Shown here: in pieces, positions 17,954-26,160 of the stretch
How positions within the stretch are numbered: position 1 is the stretch's first letter
Layout: each line of letters starts with the position of its first letter
The notes under the pieces: generated by a model
Database searches by the model: none
Told to the model about the DNA's origin: nothing
What the model saw: only the letters and a program-made list of their open reading frames with translations
Translations under genes and position numbers: made by a program
Source of the DNA: a bacterium 1XD42-54
GTDB lineage: Bacteria > Bacillota > Clostridia > Lachnospirales > Lachnospiraceae
DNA length: 64,000 nucleotides
Assembly: GCA_003612585.1 (NCBI GenBank)
Contig: RAZH01000009.1
Coordinates: forward strand, 62,001 to 126,000
Reading direction: 5' to 3'

Positions 17954-18682
17954 TTATACAAATTTTATGATTCTGTGAATCCGCGCCCGCAGCTGCCCCT
18001 GCTCATACAACCAGTCACGCGTACGGTGTTCCTCGCTGATGCAGATTTCCTCCCGAATCCCCTCGCCCGGACGCCCGAGAATTAAAATACGGTCTGACAG
18101 ATAAATTGCCTCATCCGTATCATGGGTAACCAGGAGAATTGTGCGCTTCAAATTCGTGCGCAGCTCACAAAGCCAGTCCTGCATATCCCCGCGTGTAATT
18201 ACATCCAGCGCCCCGAACGGCTCATCCAGCAGAAAGATCCCGGCATCGCATAAAGCAGTACGAAGAAACGCCGCTCTCTGGCGCATACCCCCGGAAAGCT
18301 CATGCGGGTATTTATCCTCACAGCCCTCCAGCCCAAACCGTGCAAACTGCGCGCCCGCCTTTTCTTTCATCTCTTCTTTCCTCTGATGAAGCTCTCCATA
18401 GAGACAGACATTATCCAGAATCGTCCTCCAGGGAAATAGAAGATCATTCTGCGGCATATACGCAAACTGTCCGCTGATTCCGTGAATTTCCTGGCCATTT
18501 GTCAAAATCTGACCGCTTTGCGGTTTCAAAATTCCGGCCAGGATATTTAAGAGCGTGGACTTGCCGCAACCGGAAGGCCCTAGAATGCTGACAAATTCTC
18601 CATCCCTGACAGAAAAGGACAACTCTTTCAGGATGGGTTTGTCGGTATATGAGAAATTCAAATTTGTAACGCTCAGCTCCAT
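17954..18682 (-). CDS. thiZ: ABC transporter ATP-binding protein, thiamine-precursor uptake
   Basis: A 242-residue ATPase of the nitrate/sulfonate/taurine import class. Walker A is GPSGCGKST near residue 36, the Q-loop is MPQNDLLFPW, the signature is LSGGMRQRAAFLRT, and Walker B is IFLLDEPFGALD. I chose the ATG at 18682 with AAGGAAGTGTGCGC upstream over an in-frame GTG six bases earlier. It is the last gene of permease-binding protein-ATPase under a TPP riboswitch, which assigns it to uptake of a thiamine precursor (HMP or formylaminopyrimidine class, ThiXYZ). The exact ligand is inferred. Confidence 0.85.
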   Translation of the reverse strand: MELSVTNLNFSYTDKPILKELSFSVRDGEFVSILGPSGCGKSTLLNILAGILKPQSGQILTNGQEIHGISGQFAYMPQNDLLFPWRTILDNVCLYGELHQRKEEMKEKAGAQFARFGLEGCEDKYPHELSGGMRQRAAFLRTALCDAGIFLLDEPFGALDVITRGDMQDWLCELRTNLKRTILLVTHDTDEAIYLSDRILILGRPGEGIREEICISEEHRTRDWLYEQGQLRARIHRIIKFV

Positions 18683-18797
18683 GCGCACACTTCCTTTCTG
18701 CTACGTCACAGACGTATGGTGCATCTGACTGTCCTGGTTCACACTGTTTCTGTAGTATCTCACTGCTGAAATGACAACTGGCTTTTCTCCGATTTTC

Positions 18798-19799
18798 CTA
18801 TTGCGGCAAAAACTCGTTGGTATAGCATACTTCTGGGGCAGGAACCTCTTCAATTACACCATACTCCTGCAAAAAAGCAGAGTAATTATTCCATATTTCA
18901 TCCTTCATACTTCCCCAGACATCCGTATCCTCCATAAATTTCCCCGCCAGATACTCCTGAGACTGCCTCAGCATCTCCAGATCATAATCCGGCGCGTAGG
19001 AAAAAAGAATCTCTGCCGCCCCATCCGGATCTGCAATCGTATCGGCATATCCTTTTGCCGTCGCCCGCAAAAATGCAGATACCATCTCCGGATCTGTCTC
19101 CAGAACGTCATTGGCCGCGATTATCACCGGGGTATAATAATCAAGGCGTTCATCCAGCTGTCGGCACTCCATATAGTTCAGCTCGCAGCCGTTTCTTGCA
19201 GCCATGATGTTATCCCAGCCCTCAAAAAACCACATCAGATCACAGTTTTTTCCAAGCGCCTCAAAACCGCTGCCATCCGAAATCACCATATTCAGCTTTG
19301 AAAAATCGCTGCCAGTCTGTGTCATGCATGCCTCAAGCACTGCGGACTCGCCAGGTCCTCCCCAGCCCGCGTACGTCTTGCCTTCAAAATCCGCCGGTGA
19401 CGTAATCCCGCTGTCCGCCAGGCTGACAAACCCGGAGGTATTATGCTGAATCAGTGCAGCGACTGCTTTAATCGGAAGCGGGTCCTGCGCGGTCAGCGCG
19501 ATTGTCACATCCTCCTGATAGCTAATACCAAACGTCCCCTTCTGCTGTGCCACGAGTGTCGCCGTTGCCCCGTCCGTCGGCTCAATAATCGTAACAGCAA
19601 GTCCTTCTTCCTCATAATACCCTTTATCCAGTGCCACATACATGCCTGTATGATTCGTATTCGGCACATAATCAAGGATTACCGTCACTTCCTTTTGCCC
19701 TTCTGCTTCCCCTTCATTTGCAAATACACTCATATTCATGGTCATTCCCGCTGCCATAAAAATAGCTGCTGCTTTTTTCCATCTGTTCTTCCTATGCAT
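18798..19799 (-). CDS. thiY: Extracytoplasmic binding protein for a thiamine precursor (ThiY/NMT1 family)
   Basis: A 333-residue secreted protein with a basic, hydrophobic signal peptide ending near SVFANEGEAEG. The mature part opens with VTVILDYVPNTNHTGMYVAL, characteristic of the ThiY/THI5 (NMT1) fold, followed by DKGYYEEEGLAVTI. These proteins capture pyrimidine precursors of thiamine and deliver them to the permease. No lipobox cysteine is evident in the signal region, so attachment to the membrane is unclear. The gene lies 25 bases after the permease gene in the riboswitch-controlled operon. Confidence 0.85.
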   Translation of the reverse strand: MHRKNRWKKAAAIFMAAGMTMNMSVFANEGEAEGQKEVTVILDYVPNTNHTGMYVALDKGYYEEEGLAVTIIEPTDGATATLVAQQKGTFGISYQEDVTIALTAQDPLPIKAVAALIQHNTSGFVSLADSGITSPADFEGKTYAGWGGPGESAVLEACMTQTGSDFSKLNMVISDGSGFEALGKNCDLMWFFEGWDNIMAARNGCELNYMECRQLDERLDYYTPVIIAANDVLETDPEMVSAFLRATAKGYADTIADPDGAAEILFSYAPDYDLEMLRQSQEYLAGKFMEDTDVWGSMKDEIWNNYSAFLQEYGVIEEVPAPEVCYTNEFLPQ

Positions 19800-19824
19800 G
19801 ATCCTCGCCTTTCTGTTTTAATTT

Positions 19825-20601
19825 CTATCTTATCCTTTTATTTGTACTTCTTCTCCGGCGTCTTGCTGACGGCAGCACTGCATAGCCGAACAGCTTTATC
19901 ACTCCATTCATCAGCAGGCTCAGCAAAATGATCATCAACACACATGCAAACACCTTGTCGAGCATATATCCGTTTTTCGCCCGGATCAGATAGTAGCCAA
20001 GACCGCTTTGTGAAGCAATCCACTCGCCTACCACAGCTCCGCTGATGCTGTACGTTGCCGCTACTTTAAGGCCCGACAACAGTGAAATCATGGCCGAAGG
20101 AATCTTGACAATGCGATATAGCTGAAAGTTTGATCCTCCATACGTGCGTACCAGATTCAGATAACCTTCATCCATCTCTCCCAATCCGTCGCTGAAGCTG
20201 ACCACGATCGGAAAAAAACACATCAGCACAACCGTCAAAATTTTCGGTGCGTATCCAAACCCCATGTAAATAATGAAAATAGGGGCCAGAACAATCACCG
20301 GAACCGTCTGGGTAACGACCAGTATCGGATATATACATTTTTTAAAGGTCGGCATTGCATCAATCAGCACACCCATCACGATTCCCACTACAAAGGAAAT
20401 CGCCATTCCTGCCACAGCTTCCAGCACCGTAATTCCAGCGTGTCCCATAAGCGTCGGAAACTCTGATGCAAAGCTTTTCAGCATATCACTGGGAGCTGGA
20501 AGTACGTACAACGGGATCCCGGCTGCTCTTACAATAGCCTCCCAGCTTGCCATCAAAATCAGAATCACCGCCACCGGCGCTGCTTTGGAAAGCTTATTCA
20601 T
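19825..20601 (-). CDS. thiX: ABC transporter permease, thiamine-precursor uptake
   Basis: A 258-residue integral membrane protein of the SsuC/TauC/ThiX class. It has about six hydrophobic segments and a cytoplasmic EAA-like loop around AVVGEWIASQSGLGYYLI. The start at 20601 has GAGGAATCGAAC upstream. Further upstream the frame is open but lies in the riboswitch leader. It is first in the operon. A roughly 195-base leader with terminator hairpin and TPP aptamer precedes it, so high thiamine pyrophosphate should stop transcription before the gene. Confidence 0.85.
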   Translation of the reverse strand: MNKLSKAAPVAVILILMASWEAIVRAAGIPLYVLPAPSDMLKSFASEFPTLMGHAGITVLEAVAGMAISFVVGIVMGVLIDAMPTFKKCIYPILVVTQTVPVIVLAPIFIIYMGFGYAPKILTVVLMCFFPIVVSFSDGLGEMDEGYLNLVRTYGGSNFQLYRIVKIPSAMISLLSGLKVAATYSISGAVVGEWIASQSGLGYYLIRAKNGYMLDKVFACVLMIILLSLLMNGVIKLFGYAVLPSARRRRRSTNKRIR

Positions 20602-20721
20602 GTTCGATTCCTCATTTCTTTTACTTTTAAAAACAAGGGTACTGGTCTGAAAGAGACACAGAATATTTGATAGCAAAGGAAGTTCGCGCGATTTTCCAGG
20701 CAACAAAATTTTCTGTGCAAT

Positions 20722-20746
20722 AAAAAAGCCGGCCAAATATGCCGAC
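20722..20746 (-). terminator. Regulatory terminator in the TPP riboswitch leader
   Basis: The minus-strand hairpin GTCGGC-7-GCCGGC (one G-T pair) is followed by TTTTTT. It lies between the TPP aptamer and the first gene, as expected for a transcription-attenuation expression platform. Confidence 0.75.
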
Positions 20747-20796
20747 ACCAAAAATAAGGACAGAACGCGCAGCTTCCTGCACATCTGAAAACATAT

Positions 20797-20882
20797 TTTC
20801 CTTCGCCAGCATTATCTGTATCAGGTTCTAAGGGTCAAAACCGCTCGGTTTACTCTCAGGCCGCCATGGCCTCCCCGTTTTC
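20797..20882 (-). ncRNA. TPP riboswitch (THI element)
   Basis: On the minus strand the conserved blocks appear in order: ACGGGGAGGCC, CUGAGAG, ACCCUUAGAACCUGAU, CAGAUAAUGCUGGCGAAGG. These are the core motifs of the thiamine pyrophosphate aptamer, with correct spacing. The variable P3 arm is short (AAACCGAGCGGUUU). It controls the following three-gene ABC uptake operon. Confidence 0.96.
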
Positions 20883-20998
20883 ATTACCAGTATACTACAA
20901 TCTTTTGATTCCTGCAACTGCAAAAATATTTTTCATTTTTTACTGCCCGTATTGCATTCCTGCTCATCATAAATTCCGCATAAAACAACATTTATCTC

Positions 20999-21026
20999 TT
21001 GTTTTTCCTTTGCAACGCGGTATAAT
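20999..21026 (+). promoter_or_regulatory. Promoter for the MATE gene
   Basis: TTGTTT (20999-21004), a 16-base spacer and a perfect TATAAT (21021-21026) form a sigma-A type promoter. The start codon of the MATE gene lies 140 bases downstream. Confidence 0.6.
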
Positions 21027-21032
21027 AACGTA

Positions 21033-21066
21033 ACGGATGCCGCGGCACAACTGCTGCGGCATCCGT
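21033..21066 (+). promoter_or_regulatory. Leader hairpin before the MATE gene
   Basis: An 11-bp perfect inverted repeat, ACGGATGCCGC-12-GCGGCATCCGT, starts 7 bases after the promoter -10 box, so it would form the 5' end of the MATE transcript. No T run follows, so it is not a simple terminator. It could be an mRNA-stabilising hairpin or an operator. The rest of the 20884-21166 gap shows nothing else clear. Confidence 0.45.
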
Positions 21067-21166
21067 AAAGTTCATCGAAACATTTGTGAAATCCGGCTCC
21101 CAAAAGGCAGCTCATTCACAGCGTTTTGCAATGACTTAAAAATTCACTACAGTAAAGGGCTTCGTT

Positions 21167-22543
21167 ATGTCTCCAAATTTCAACAGACTTAAAAAAGCAA
21201 ACAACAATGCTTCCGGCTATCTGTTCAGCAACAATGACCTGAAAAAGCTGATTATTCCCTTGATTCTAGAACAGGTTCTGGCTATCACAGTCGGTATGGC
21301 TGATTCCATGATGGTTGCAAGTGCCGGAGAGTCCGCCGTATCGGCCGTTTCTCTTGCAGACAGTATTTTTATCCTACTGATTAACCTGTTTGCGGCGCTC
21401 GGAACCGGAGGCGCCGTGATCTGCGGACAGCAAATCGGCCGCCGGGAACCGGAAGTGGCATGCCGCGCCGCCAATCAGCTTCTGCTTTTTACCGGAAGCT
21501 TTGCGGTCGTTATTATGGCACTCACCTATATTTTCCGGCCGTTTATTCTACACGTCGTCTTCGGAAAGATCACGCAGGAGGTTATGACAAGCTGCAATAC
21601 TTATCTTGTCATTGTCGCAGCCTCGATTCCGTTTATCGCCCTGTACAATGCAGGGGCCGCCATTTTCCGTTCCATGGGGGATTCCAAAACCGCCATGTAT
21701 ATGTCGCTCGTCATGAACGGCATCAATCTTGTCGGCAATGCTATCCTGATCTTTGGCTTTCATATGGGCGTCGCAGGCGCCGCCATTCCGACGCTTCTTT
21801 CACGTATGGTTGCTGCGCTCGTGATCCTGCGTCTGCTTCTGAACCAAAACAAAACCGTACATATTTCACTGCCGTTTTCCTTTCACTTTGATATTGCGCT
21901 GCTCAAAAAAATTCTTGGCATCGGTATTCCAAACGGCCTTGAAAACAGCATGTTTCAACTTGGGAAAATCATGGTGCTCTCCATCGTTTCCGGCTTTGGC
22001 ACCGCCTCTATTGCGGCAAATGCAGTGTGCAATAACCTTGCATCCTTCCAGATTCTTCCCGGTATGGCAATGGGGTTTGCCATGCTGACCGTAGTCTCGC
22101 AGTGCGTCGGAGCCGGCGACTATGAACAGGTTCGTTATTACACCAGAAAGCTTCTCTGCATCGCCTACGCCTGCATCGCCGCAAGCAGTGTTCTTATTTT
22201 TCTGGCACTGCCTATGCTGATCCGTCTGTACCACCTCTCACCGGAAGCGGCTGAATATACAAGAAAAATTATTTATGCGCACTCAGCAGGCGCAGTCACG
22301 ATCTGGCCTCTGGCCTTTACCTTACCCAATGCCCTGCGCGCTGCATCAGACGTAAAACATACGATGCTATTATCCATTCTTTCCATGTGGATTTTCCGGA
22401 TTGGATTCAGTTATCTGCTTGGTATCTATCTTGGTCTCGGTGTATTCGGCGTTTGGATTGCAATGGAAATTGACTGGATCTTCCGAAGCATCTGCTTTGT
22501 TCATCGGTATTTCGGGAATAAATGGCAAAAACACAAAACCTAA
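21167..22543 (+). CDS. MATE family efflux transporter
   Basis: A 458-residue membrane protein with about twelve hydrophobic segments in two homologous halves. The opening LIIPLILEQVLAITVGMADSMMV and the GTGGAVICGQQIG stretch are typical of MATE cation/drug antiporters of the NorM/MepA type. These export organic cations, dyes or metabolites using a proton or sodium gradient. It is a single gene behind its own promoter. AAAGGGCTTCGTT precedes the ATG. The substrate is unknown. Confidence 0.9.
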   Translation: MSPNFNRLKKANNNASGYLFSNNDLKKLIIPLILEQVLAITVGMADSMMVASAGESAVSAVSLADSIFILLINLFAALGTGGAVICGQQIGRREPEVACRAANQLLLFTGSFAVVIMALTYIFRPFILHVVFGKITQEVMTSCNTYLVIVAASIPFIALYNAGAAIFRSMGDSKTAMYMSLVMNGINLVGNAILIFGFHMGVAGAAIPTLLSRMVAALVILRLLLNQNKTVHISLPFSFHFDIALLKKILGIGIPNGLENSMFQLGKIMVLSIVSGFGTASIAANAVCNNLASFQILPGMAMGFAMLTVVSQCVGAGDYEQVRYYTRKLLCIAYACIAASSVLIFLALPMLIRLYHLSPEAAEYTRKIIYAHSAGAVTIWPLAFTLPNALRAASDVKHTMLLSILSMWIFRIGFSYLLGIYLGLGVFGVWIAMEIDWIFRSICFVHRYFGNKWQKHKT

Positions 22544-22567
22544 AGATGAAAAACAGGACAAAACAAA

Positions 22568-22635
22568 ACTGCTGTAACATGCATCAGAACACCGTCTCAA
22601 AACGGATCTTTGCGCTTTTACAGCAGTCTTTTTCT
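22568..22635. terminator. Terminator between convergent MATE and patatin genes
   Basis: A 10-bp stem (ACTGCTGTAA with TTACAGCAGT, 22568-22577 and 22618-22627) is followed by CTTTTTCT on the plus strand and by TTTTGTTTTG on the minus strand, so it can serve both genes. The loop is long (about 40 bases). Confidence 0.65.
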
Positions 22636-22681
22636 ATCTTTTTTGATTCTGTCTTTTAATTTTGTCTGCGAAGTGTTCCTT

Positions 22682-23572
22682 TTATACCAGCAGGCGCTTG
22701 CGGCTTACACATTCCTCCCTGTGGGACATCCATTCCCGCAGCTGTGGATAAACCTTTTTGCCCATTTCATATCCATGCCAGTAAAAGTCCTCCAGCTTCT
22801 CCAGATCACGCTCAGTCCGACCGACCGTGGAAACTTCCGGTCGAATCACAAACACCTTTCCCTGTGCTTCCAGGCGCGTGATCAAATCCATCTCCTGATT
22901 ATACACATGATTCCGCTGTAACATTGCCCAGGCAAGCTTCGGATACTTTCTGTAGTACAGTTTCACCAGCCGCATCATCGACGTACTGCGCTCGTTCTTA
23001 TAGTACCCCTTTTTTCGCGTCAGAATCACAATATTGTAATCGTATCCGTCCGCAATTGCCCGTTTTACTGGAACAGAATCCGCAATGCCGCCATCCAGCA
23101 TCGGAATACCGTCCACCTGCACCATCGGCGAAACAAACGGCAGACTCGAGGAAGCCCGGCAGGCCGCCATCATCCGTTCTTTATTTCTGTATTCCTCAAT
23201 GAATTCTGCACGCCCGGTCAGACAGTTTGTCGTTGTCAGCAGACACCGCGTCGGCGATTTTACGTAAGCTTTGAAATCAAAGGGATAATCATGGTTCGGA
23301 AACTGATCAAAGATCAGATCCATATTCATAAAATACTTTGTCTTCAGCATAGTGCGGACTCCGTACAGCTCGTGATCCAGCTGTGCATCCAGCATACATT
23401 CCTTTGTCCGAAGAATCTGCCCCGATACGTAATCCACCGCATTACATGCTCCCGCCGAAACACCAATCACATACGGAACCATGAATTTTTTCTCCATCAG
23501 GTAATCCAGCACACCACTCGTAAAAATACCGCGCTGACCGCCGCCCTCCAAAATCATTCCCGCTTTCTTCAT
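22682..23572 (-). CDS. Patatin-like phospholipase family protein
   Basis: A 296-residue alpha/beta acyl hydrolase. The glycine-rich oxyanion-hole motif GGGQRG lies near residue 10, the nucleophile elbow GVSAG near 37-41 carries the catalytic Ser, and DGG in MLDGGIADSVP gives the catalytic Asp. This Ser-Asp dyad set is complete. I set the start at 23572 because AAGGAGATGCGGC precedes that ATG and MKKAGMILEGGG is the usual beginning. The protein is cytoplasmic or peripheral, with no signal peptide. Such proteins hydrolyse acyl chains from lipids. The substrate is not predictable. Confidence 0.9.
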   Translation of the reverse strand: MKKAGMILEGGGQRGIFTSGVLDYLMEKKFMVPYVIGVSAGACNAVDYVSGQILRTKECMLDAQLDHELYGVRTMLKTKYFMNMDLIFDQFPNHDYPFDFKAYVKSPTRCLLTTTNCLTGRAEFIEEYRNKERMMAACRASSSLPFVSPMVQVDGIPMLDGGIADSVPVKRAIADGYDYNIVILTRKKGYYKNERSTSMMRLVKLYYRKYPKLAWAMLQRNHVYNQEMDLITRLEAQGKVFVIRPEVSTVGRTERDLEKLEDFYWHGYEMGKKVYPQLREWMSHREECVSRKRLLV

Positions 23573-23606
23573 GCCGCATCTCCTTCCGGTAATGTTTGCA
23601 ACAACT

Positions 23607-24980
23607 CTATTCTGTCTCCGTTTCTTCTGCTCCTGCTTTTGTTTCGTCCTGGCCTGCCGCAGTCCCGTCTTTCTTTGTTCCTGCTTCATCTGCCGCGGAT
23701 TCCGGTTCTGTCTCTTCCTCTATGATTGCATGTTCCATCAGGAAATCCAGAACCTTATTCTGAAGAACGCTGATGCGAATCTGGTCCTCTCCATAATACG
23801 CAATAAGTTCTTCTACAGTCTCGAATCCTGTCGTTTTTCGATATTCTTCACAGCCGGCAGCATAATCCTCGTCACTGATTTCGATTCCTTCTGCCTCCGC
23901 AACCGCTTTCAGCAAGAGCTCCTGCTGCATGGTCATCTGAACCTCAACCGCGGCCTGCTTGCGGAACTGCTCCACGGTCATGTTATTATAAGCCATAGAT
24001 AAAAACTCTGCAAAATCCACGCTGTAGGCTTCTGCCATTTCACGGTATGCACTCTCCATGAGCGCAACGCCATAATCCACCAGTTCCTGCGGATATCCCT
24101 TCACCTCAGAAGTCTCTGCAACCCGCACGAGAAGATTATATTTGATCTCAGACTCCCGCATCTCGCTCAGACCATTTTCCAGATCTTCCTTCACAGAAGC
24201 ACGATAGGAAGCCACATCCGTGTATGCTCCCTCGGAAAGAGTGCTGACCAGCTCGTCGTTCAGCTCCGGCATACGCTTGATTTCATTTACCGTAACAGTA
24301 AAAACTGTCTCCTTGCCTGCCAGCTCCGCATTGTTGTAGCCCTCCGGAAATGTAAGTTTCAGGTCAACCGTCTCGCCGACTGCCACCCCAATCAGCCCGT
24401 CCTCAAATCCCGGGATAAACTCCCCGGAGCCGATATTCAGATCAAAACCTTTTGCAGTTCCCCCGTCAAAAGGTTCTCCGTTCAGTTTTCCCTCATAATC
24501 AATATTCGCAATATCACCGGTCTGCACCTTGCCCTCTGTCAGCGTTTCCATCAGATCACCCTGACGAATCGCAGCCTGAATCTGCTTCTCGACGTCGTCT
24601 TCCGTGATATGCGAAAGCTGAACCGTCACCCCTTTGTATTCACCCAGAGTCACATATTCGGATGCCTTATAATCCGGTCTTTTTTCCGGAACTTCCAGGG
24701 GCTCCACATCTTCAGCTTCTTTTTCTGTCACATGCTCAGTCTCTTTTTCCGCGCCTGCTTCTTCTGTGGCAGCTTCTTCATTATCTTCATTGCCCGTGGC
24801 AGTTTCTTCTGTTCCTGCTTCTGTGGCAGCTTCTTCTGTTCCCGCTTCTGTGGCAGCTTCTTCTGTTCCCGCTTCTGTCACCGCTTCTGTCTCTCCTGCC
24901 ATAACAGTTGCCGGAGATGCCGTTACCATTGTCATAGAAAGTGCACAAGCCAGCGCTGCCATATAATTTCTTTTTCTCAT
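23607..24980 (-). CDS. Secreted trigger-factor-like peptidyl-prolyl isomerase
   Basis: A 457-residue exported protein. The signal peptide covers about residues 1-28 (ends TVMAGE), followed by an acidic Thr/Glu/Ala linker (about 30-95) with three tandem 9-residue repeats. An FKBP/trigger-factor PPIase domain follows (about 150-245: DIANIDYEGKLNGEPFDGG, IPGFEDGLIGVAVGE, TVTVNEIK), then a helical trigger-factor-C-like domain to about 420 and an acidic tail. Cytosolic trigger factor sits on ribosomes. Here the N-terminal ribosome-binding domain is replaced by an export signal and linker, so a role in folding exported proteins outside the membrane is inferred. No Cys for a lipid anchor was seen. 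AAAGGATAACGACT precedes the ATG. Confidence 0.85.
   Translation of the reverse strand: MRKRNYMAALACALSMTMVTASPATVMAGETEAVTEAGTEEAATEAGTEEAATEAGTEETATGNEDNEEAATEEAGAEKETEHVTEKEAEDVEPLEVPEKRPDYKASEYVTLGEYKGVTVQLSHITEDDVEKQIQAAIRQGDLMETLTEGKVQTGDIANIDYEGKLNGEPFDGGTAKGFDLNIGSGEFIPGFEDGLIGVAVGETVDLKLTFPEGYNNAELAGKETVFTVTVNEIKRMPELNDELVSTLSEGAYTDVASYRASVKEDLENGLSEMRESEIKYNLLVRVAETSEVKGYPQELVDYGVALMESAYREMAEAYSVDFAEFLSMAYNNMTVEQFRKQAAVEVQMTMQQELLLKAVAEAEGIEISDEDYAAGCEEYRKTTGFETVEELIAYYGEDQIRISVLQNKVLDFLMEHAIIEEETEPESAADEAGTKKDGTAAGQDETKAGAEETETE
24798..24878 (-). repeat. Three tandem 27-bp repeats in the PPIase linker
   Basis: Three consecutive units encode TEAGTEEAA, TEAGTEEAA and TEAGTEETA (residues 35-61). 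The first two are nearly identical at DNA level. Such in-frame minisatellites change copy number easily and lengthen flexible linkers without breaking the frame. Confidence 0.8.
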
Positions 24981-25173
24981 AGTCGTTATCCTTTCTGAAT
25001 TTTAATTGTAATCATAAATCTGATCATAAATTACTCTCATGGATACAAAGTATAGCATATCCAATCTCATTTGGCACAAAAAAATATAATTTTAAGAAAA
25101 TATCCATAATTCTTGCTATTTCTTCCAAAGGATGATAGAATGTATCTCGAAATCTGAGCTGGAGGAGGTACAT

Positions 25174-25626
25174 ATGTCCTTTTTAAATGTTTTACTTATC
25201 ATATTAGTGATACTCGTCATTGCACTGGTTGTCCTGTACTTTGTGGGACGGAAAATGCAAAAGAAGCAGGCGGTACAGCAGGAGCAGATGGAAGCAGCCA
25301 AGCAGACCGTTTCCATGCTGATTATAGATAAAAAACGACTACCCATCAAGGAATCGGGACTGCCACAGATGGTCATTGATCAGACGCCTAAGCTTATGCG
25401 CCGGTCCAAGCTTCCCATTGTGAAGGCAAAAGTCGGACCGAGAATCATGACCCTTGTCAGTGACGCTGCTGTATTTGACCTGATTCCCGTGAAAAAAGAA
25501 GTAAAGGCTGTTGTGAGCGGCATTTATATCATGGAAGTTCGAGGGGTCCGCGGACCGCTCGAAACGGTTCAGAAGAAAAAAGGCTTCTGGGCAAAAACAA
25601 AAGAGAAATTTTCCAGACAAAAATAA
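25174..25626 (+). CDS. Small single-pass membrane protein, unknown function
   Basis: A 150-residue protein with one strongly hydrophobic N-terminal segment (about residues 2-22), a basic/coiled stretch of charged residues with KKQAVQQEQMEAAKQ, then a compact domain of about 95 residues with IIDKKRLPIKESGLP and KLPIVKAKVGPRIMTL. It ends with a Lys-rich tail. The start at 25174 is set by GGAGGAGGTACAT, and a strong terminator follows. The topology suggests a cytoplasmic domain held at the membrane. The protein looks like a conserved clostridial family, but I do not know a function. Confidence 0.7.
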   Translation: MSFLNVLLIILVILVIALVVLYFVGRKMQKKQAVQQEQMEAAKQTVSMLIIDKKRLPIKESGLPQMVIDQTPKLMRRSKLPIVKAKVGPRIMTLVSDAAVFDLIPVKKEVKAVVSGIYIMEVRGVRGPLETVQKKKGFWAKTKEKFSRQK

Positions 25627-25629
25627 CAT

Positions 25630-25681
25630 GGAGCTGTTGCTTCGATAGATGTTCATCTACCGAAACAACAGCTCCTTTTTT
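25630..25681 (+). terminator. Strong intrinsic terminator
   Basis: A long hairpin, GGAGCTGTT pairing with AACAGCTCC and extended by TTCG/CGAA and TAGATG/CATCTA steps, is followed by seven T residues. It ends the preceding small membrane-protein gene. A weaker T run on the other strand may serve the convergent DUF1934 gene. Confidence 0.88.
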
Positions 25682-25705
25682 GTTGTAAAAAATATTCTGA
25701 TAGGG

Positions 25706-26155
25706 CTAGTCCAACCGGAATAGTCCGCTGTCCTTTGCCATCACACGGATCTCGATTTTACTGTCCGCAATGTGCTCATAATTTACTTCCAGCTGATACT
25801 TAACCTGAATAGCAAGCAGATTCTCATCCTCTGTCACATGCATATCCGTGACCCGGATTCCTGCCATCAGATCTCCGAACGGTGTATTGTACCAGCTCAT
25901 ATTTTTCCGGTCCTGTTCAAATGTCATCTGTGAATGAACCGGCCCTGTCTTTCGGACCTCCAGGCAGCCGTCTTTGAGCGTAATCCGGCTTTTTATGATT
26001 TCAGCGCTGTCCTCCGCCTGTTCCTCATACAGAATATAATGTTTTCCGTTTTTAAAGTAATACTTCCCCGCAGAAAACACCTCAATCTCCTGGTCATCTT
26101 CTGTATTTTCCAGTGTATGAAACCCCTTTACGCTGATCAAAATATCCTCTGTCAT
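25706..26155 (-). CDS. DUF1934 domain protein (YwiB-like beta-barrel)
   Basis: A 149-residue protein with alternating beta-strand pattern: DILISVKGFHTL at the start, GKYYFKNGKHYILYEE, then GDLMAGIRVTDMHV and LLAIQVKYQLEVN near the end. This order fits the DUF1934 calycin-like barrel (Bacillus YwiB). The biochemical function of the family is not established to my knowledge. It begins 5 bases after the murI stop, with GAGGAG inside the end of murI as its ribosome site, so it is translated with murI. Confidence 0.75.
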   Translation of the reverse strand: MTEDILISVKGFHTLENTEDDQEIEVFSAGKYYFKNGKHYILYEEQAEDSAEIIKSRITLKDGCLEVRKTGPVHSQMTFEQDRKNMSWYNTPFGDLMAGIRVTDMHVTEDENLLAIQVKYQLEVNYEHIADSKIEIRVMAKDSGLFRLD

Positions 26156-26160
26156 GATGT

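Noticed and set aside
20933-21115. Short minus-strand open frame between riboswitch and MATE gene
   Set aside because: It overlaps the MATE promoter and leader hairpin, has no ribosome site and reads as Cys/Ser-rich noise.
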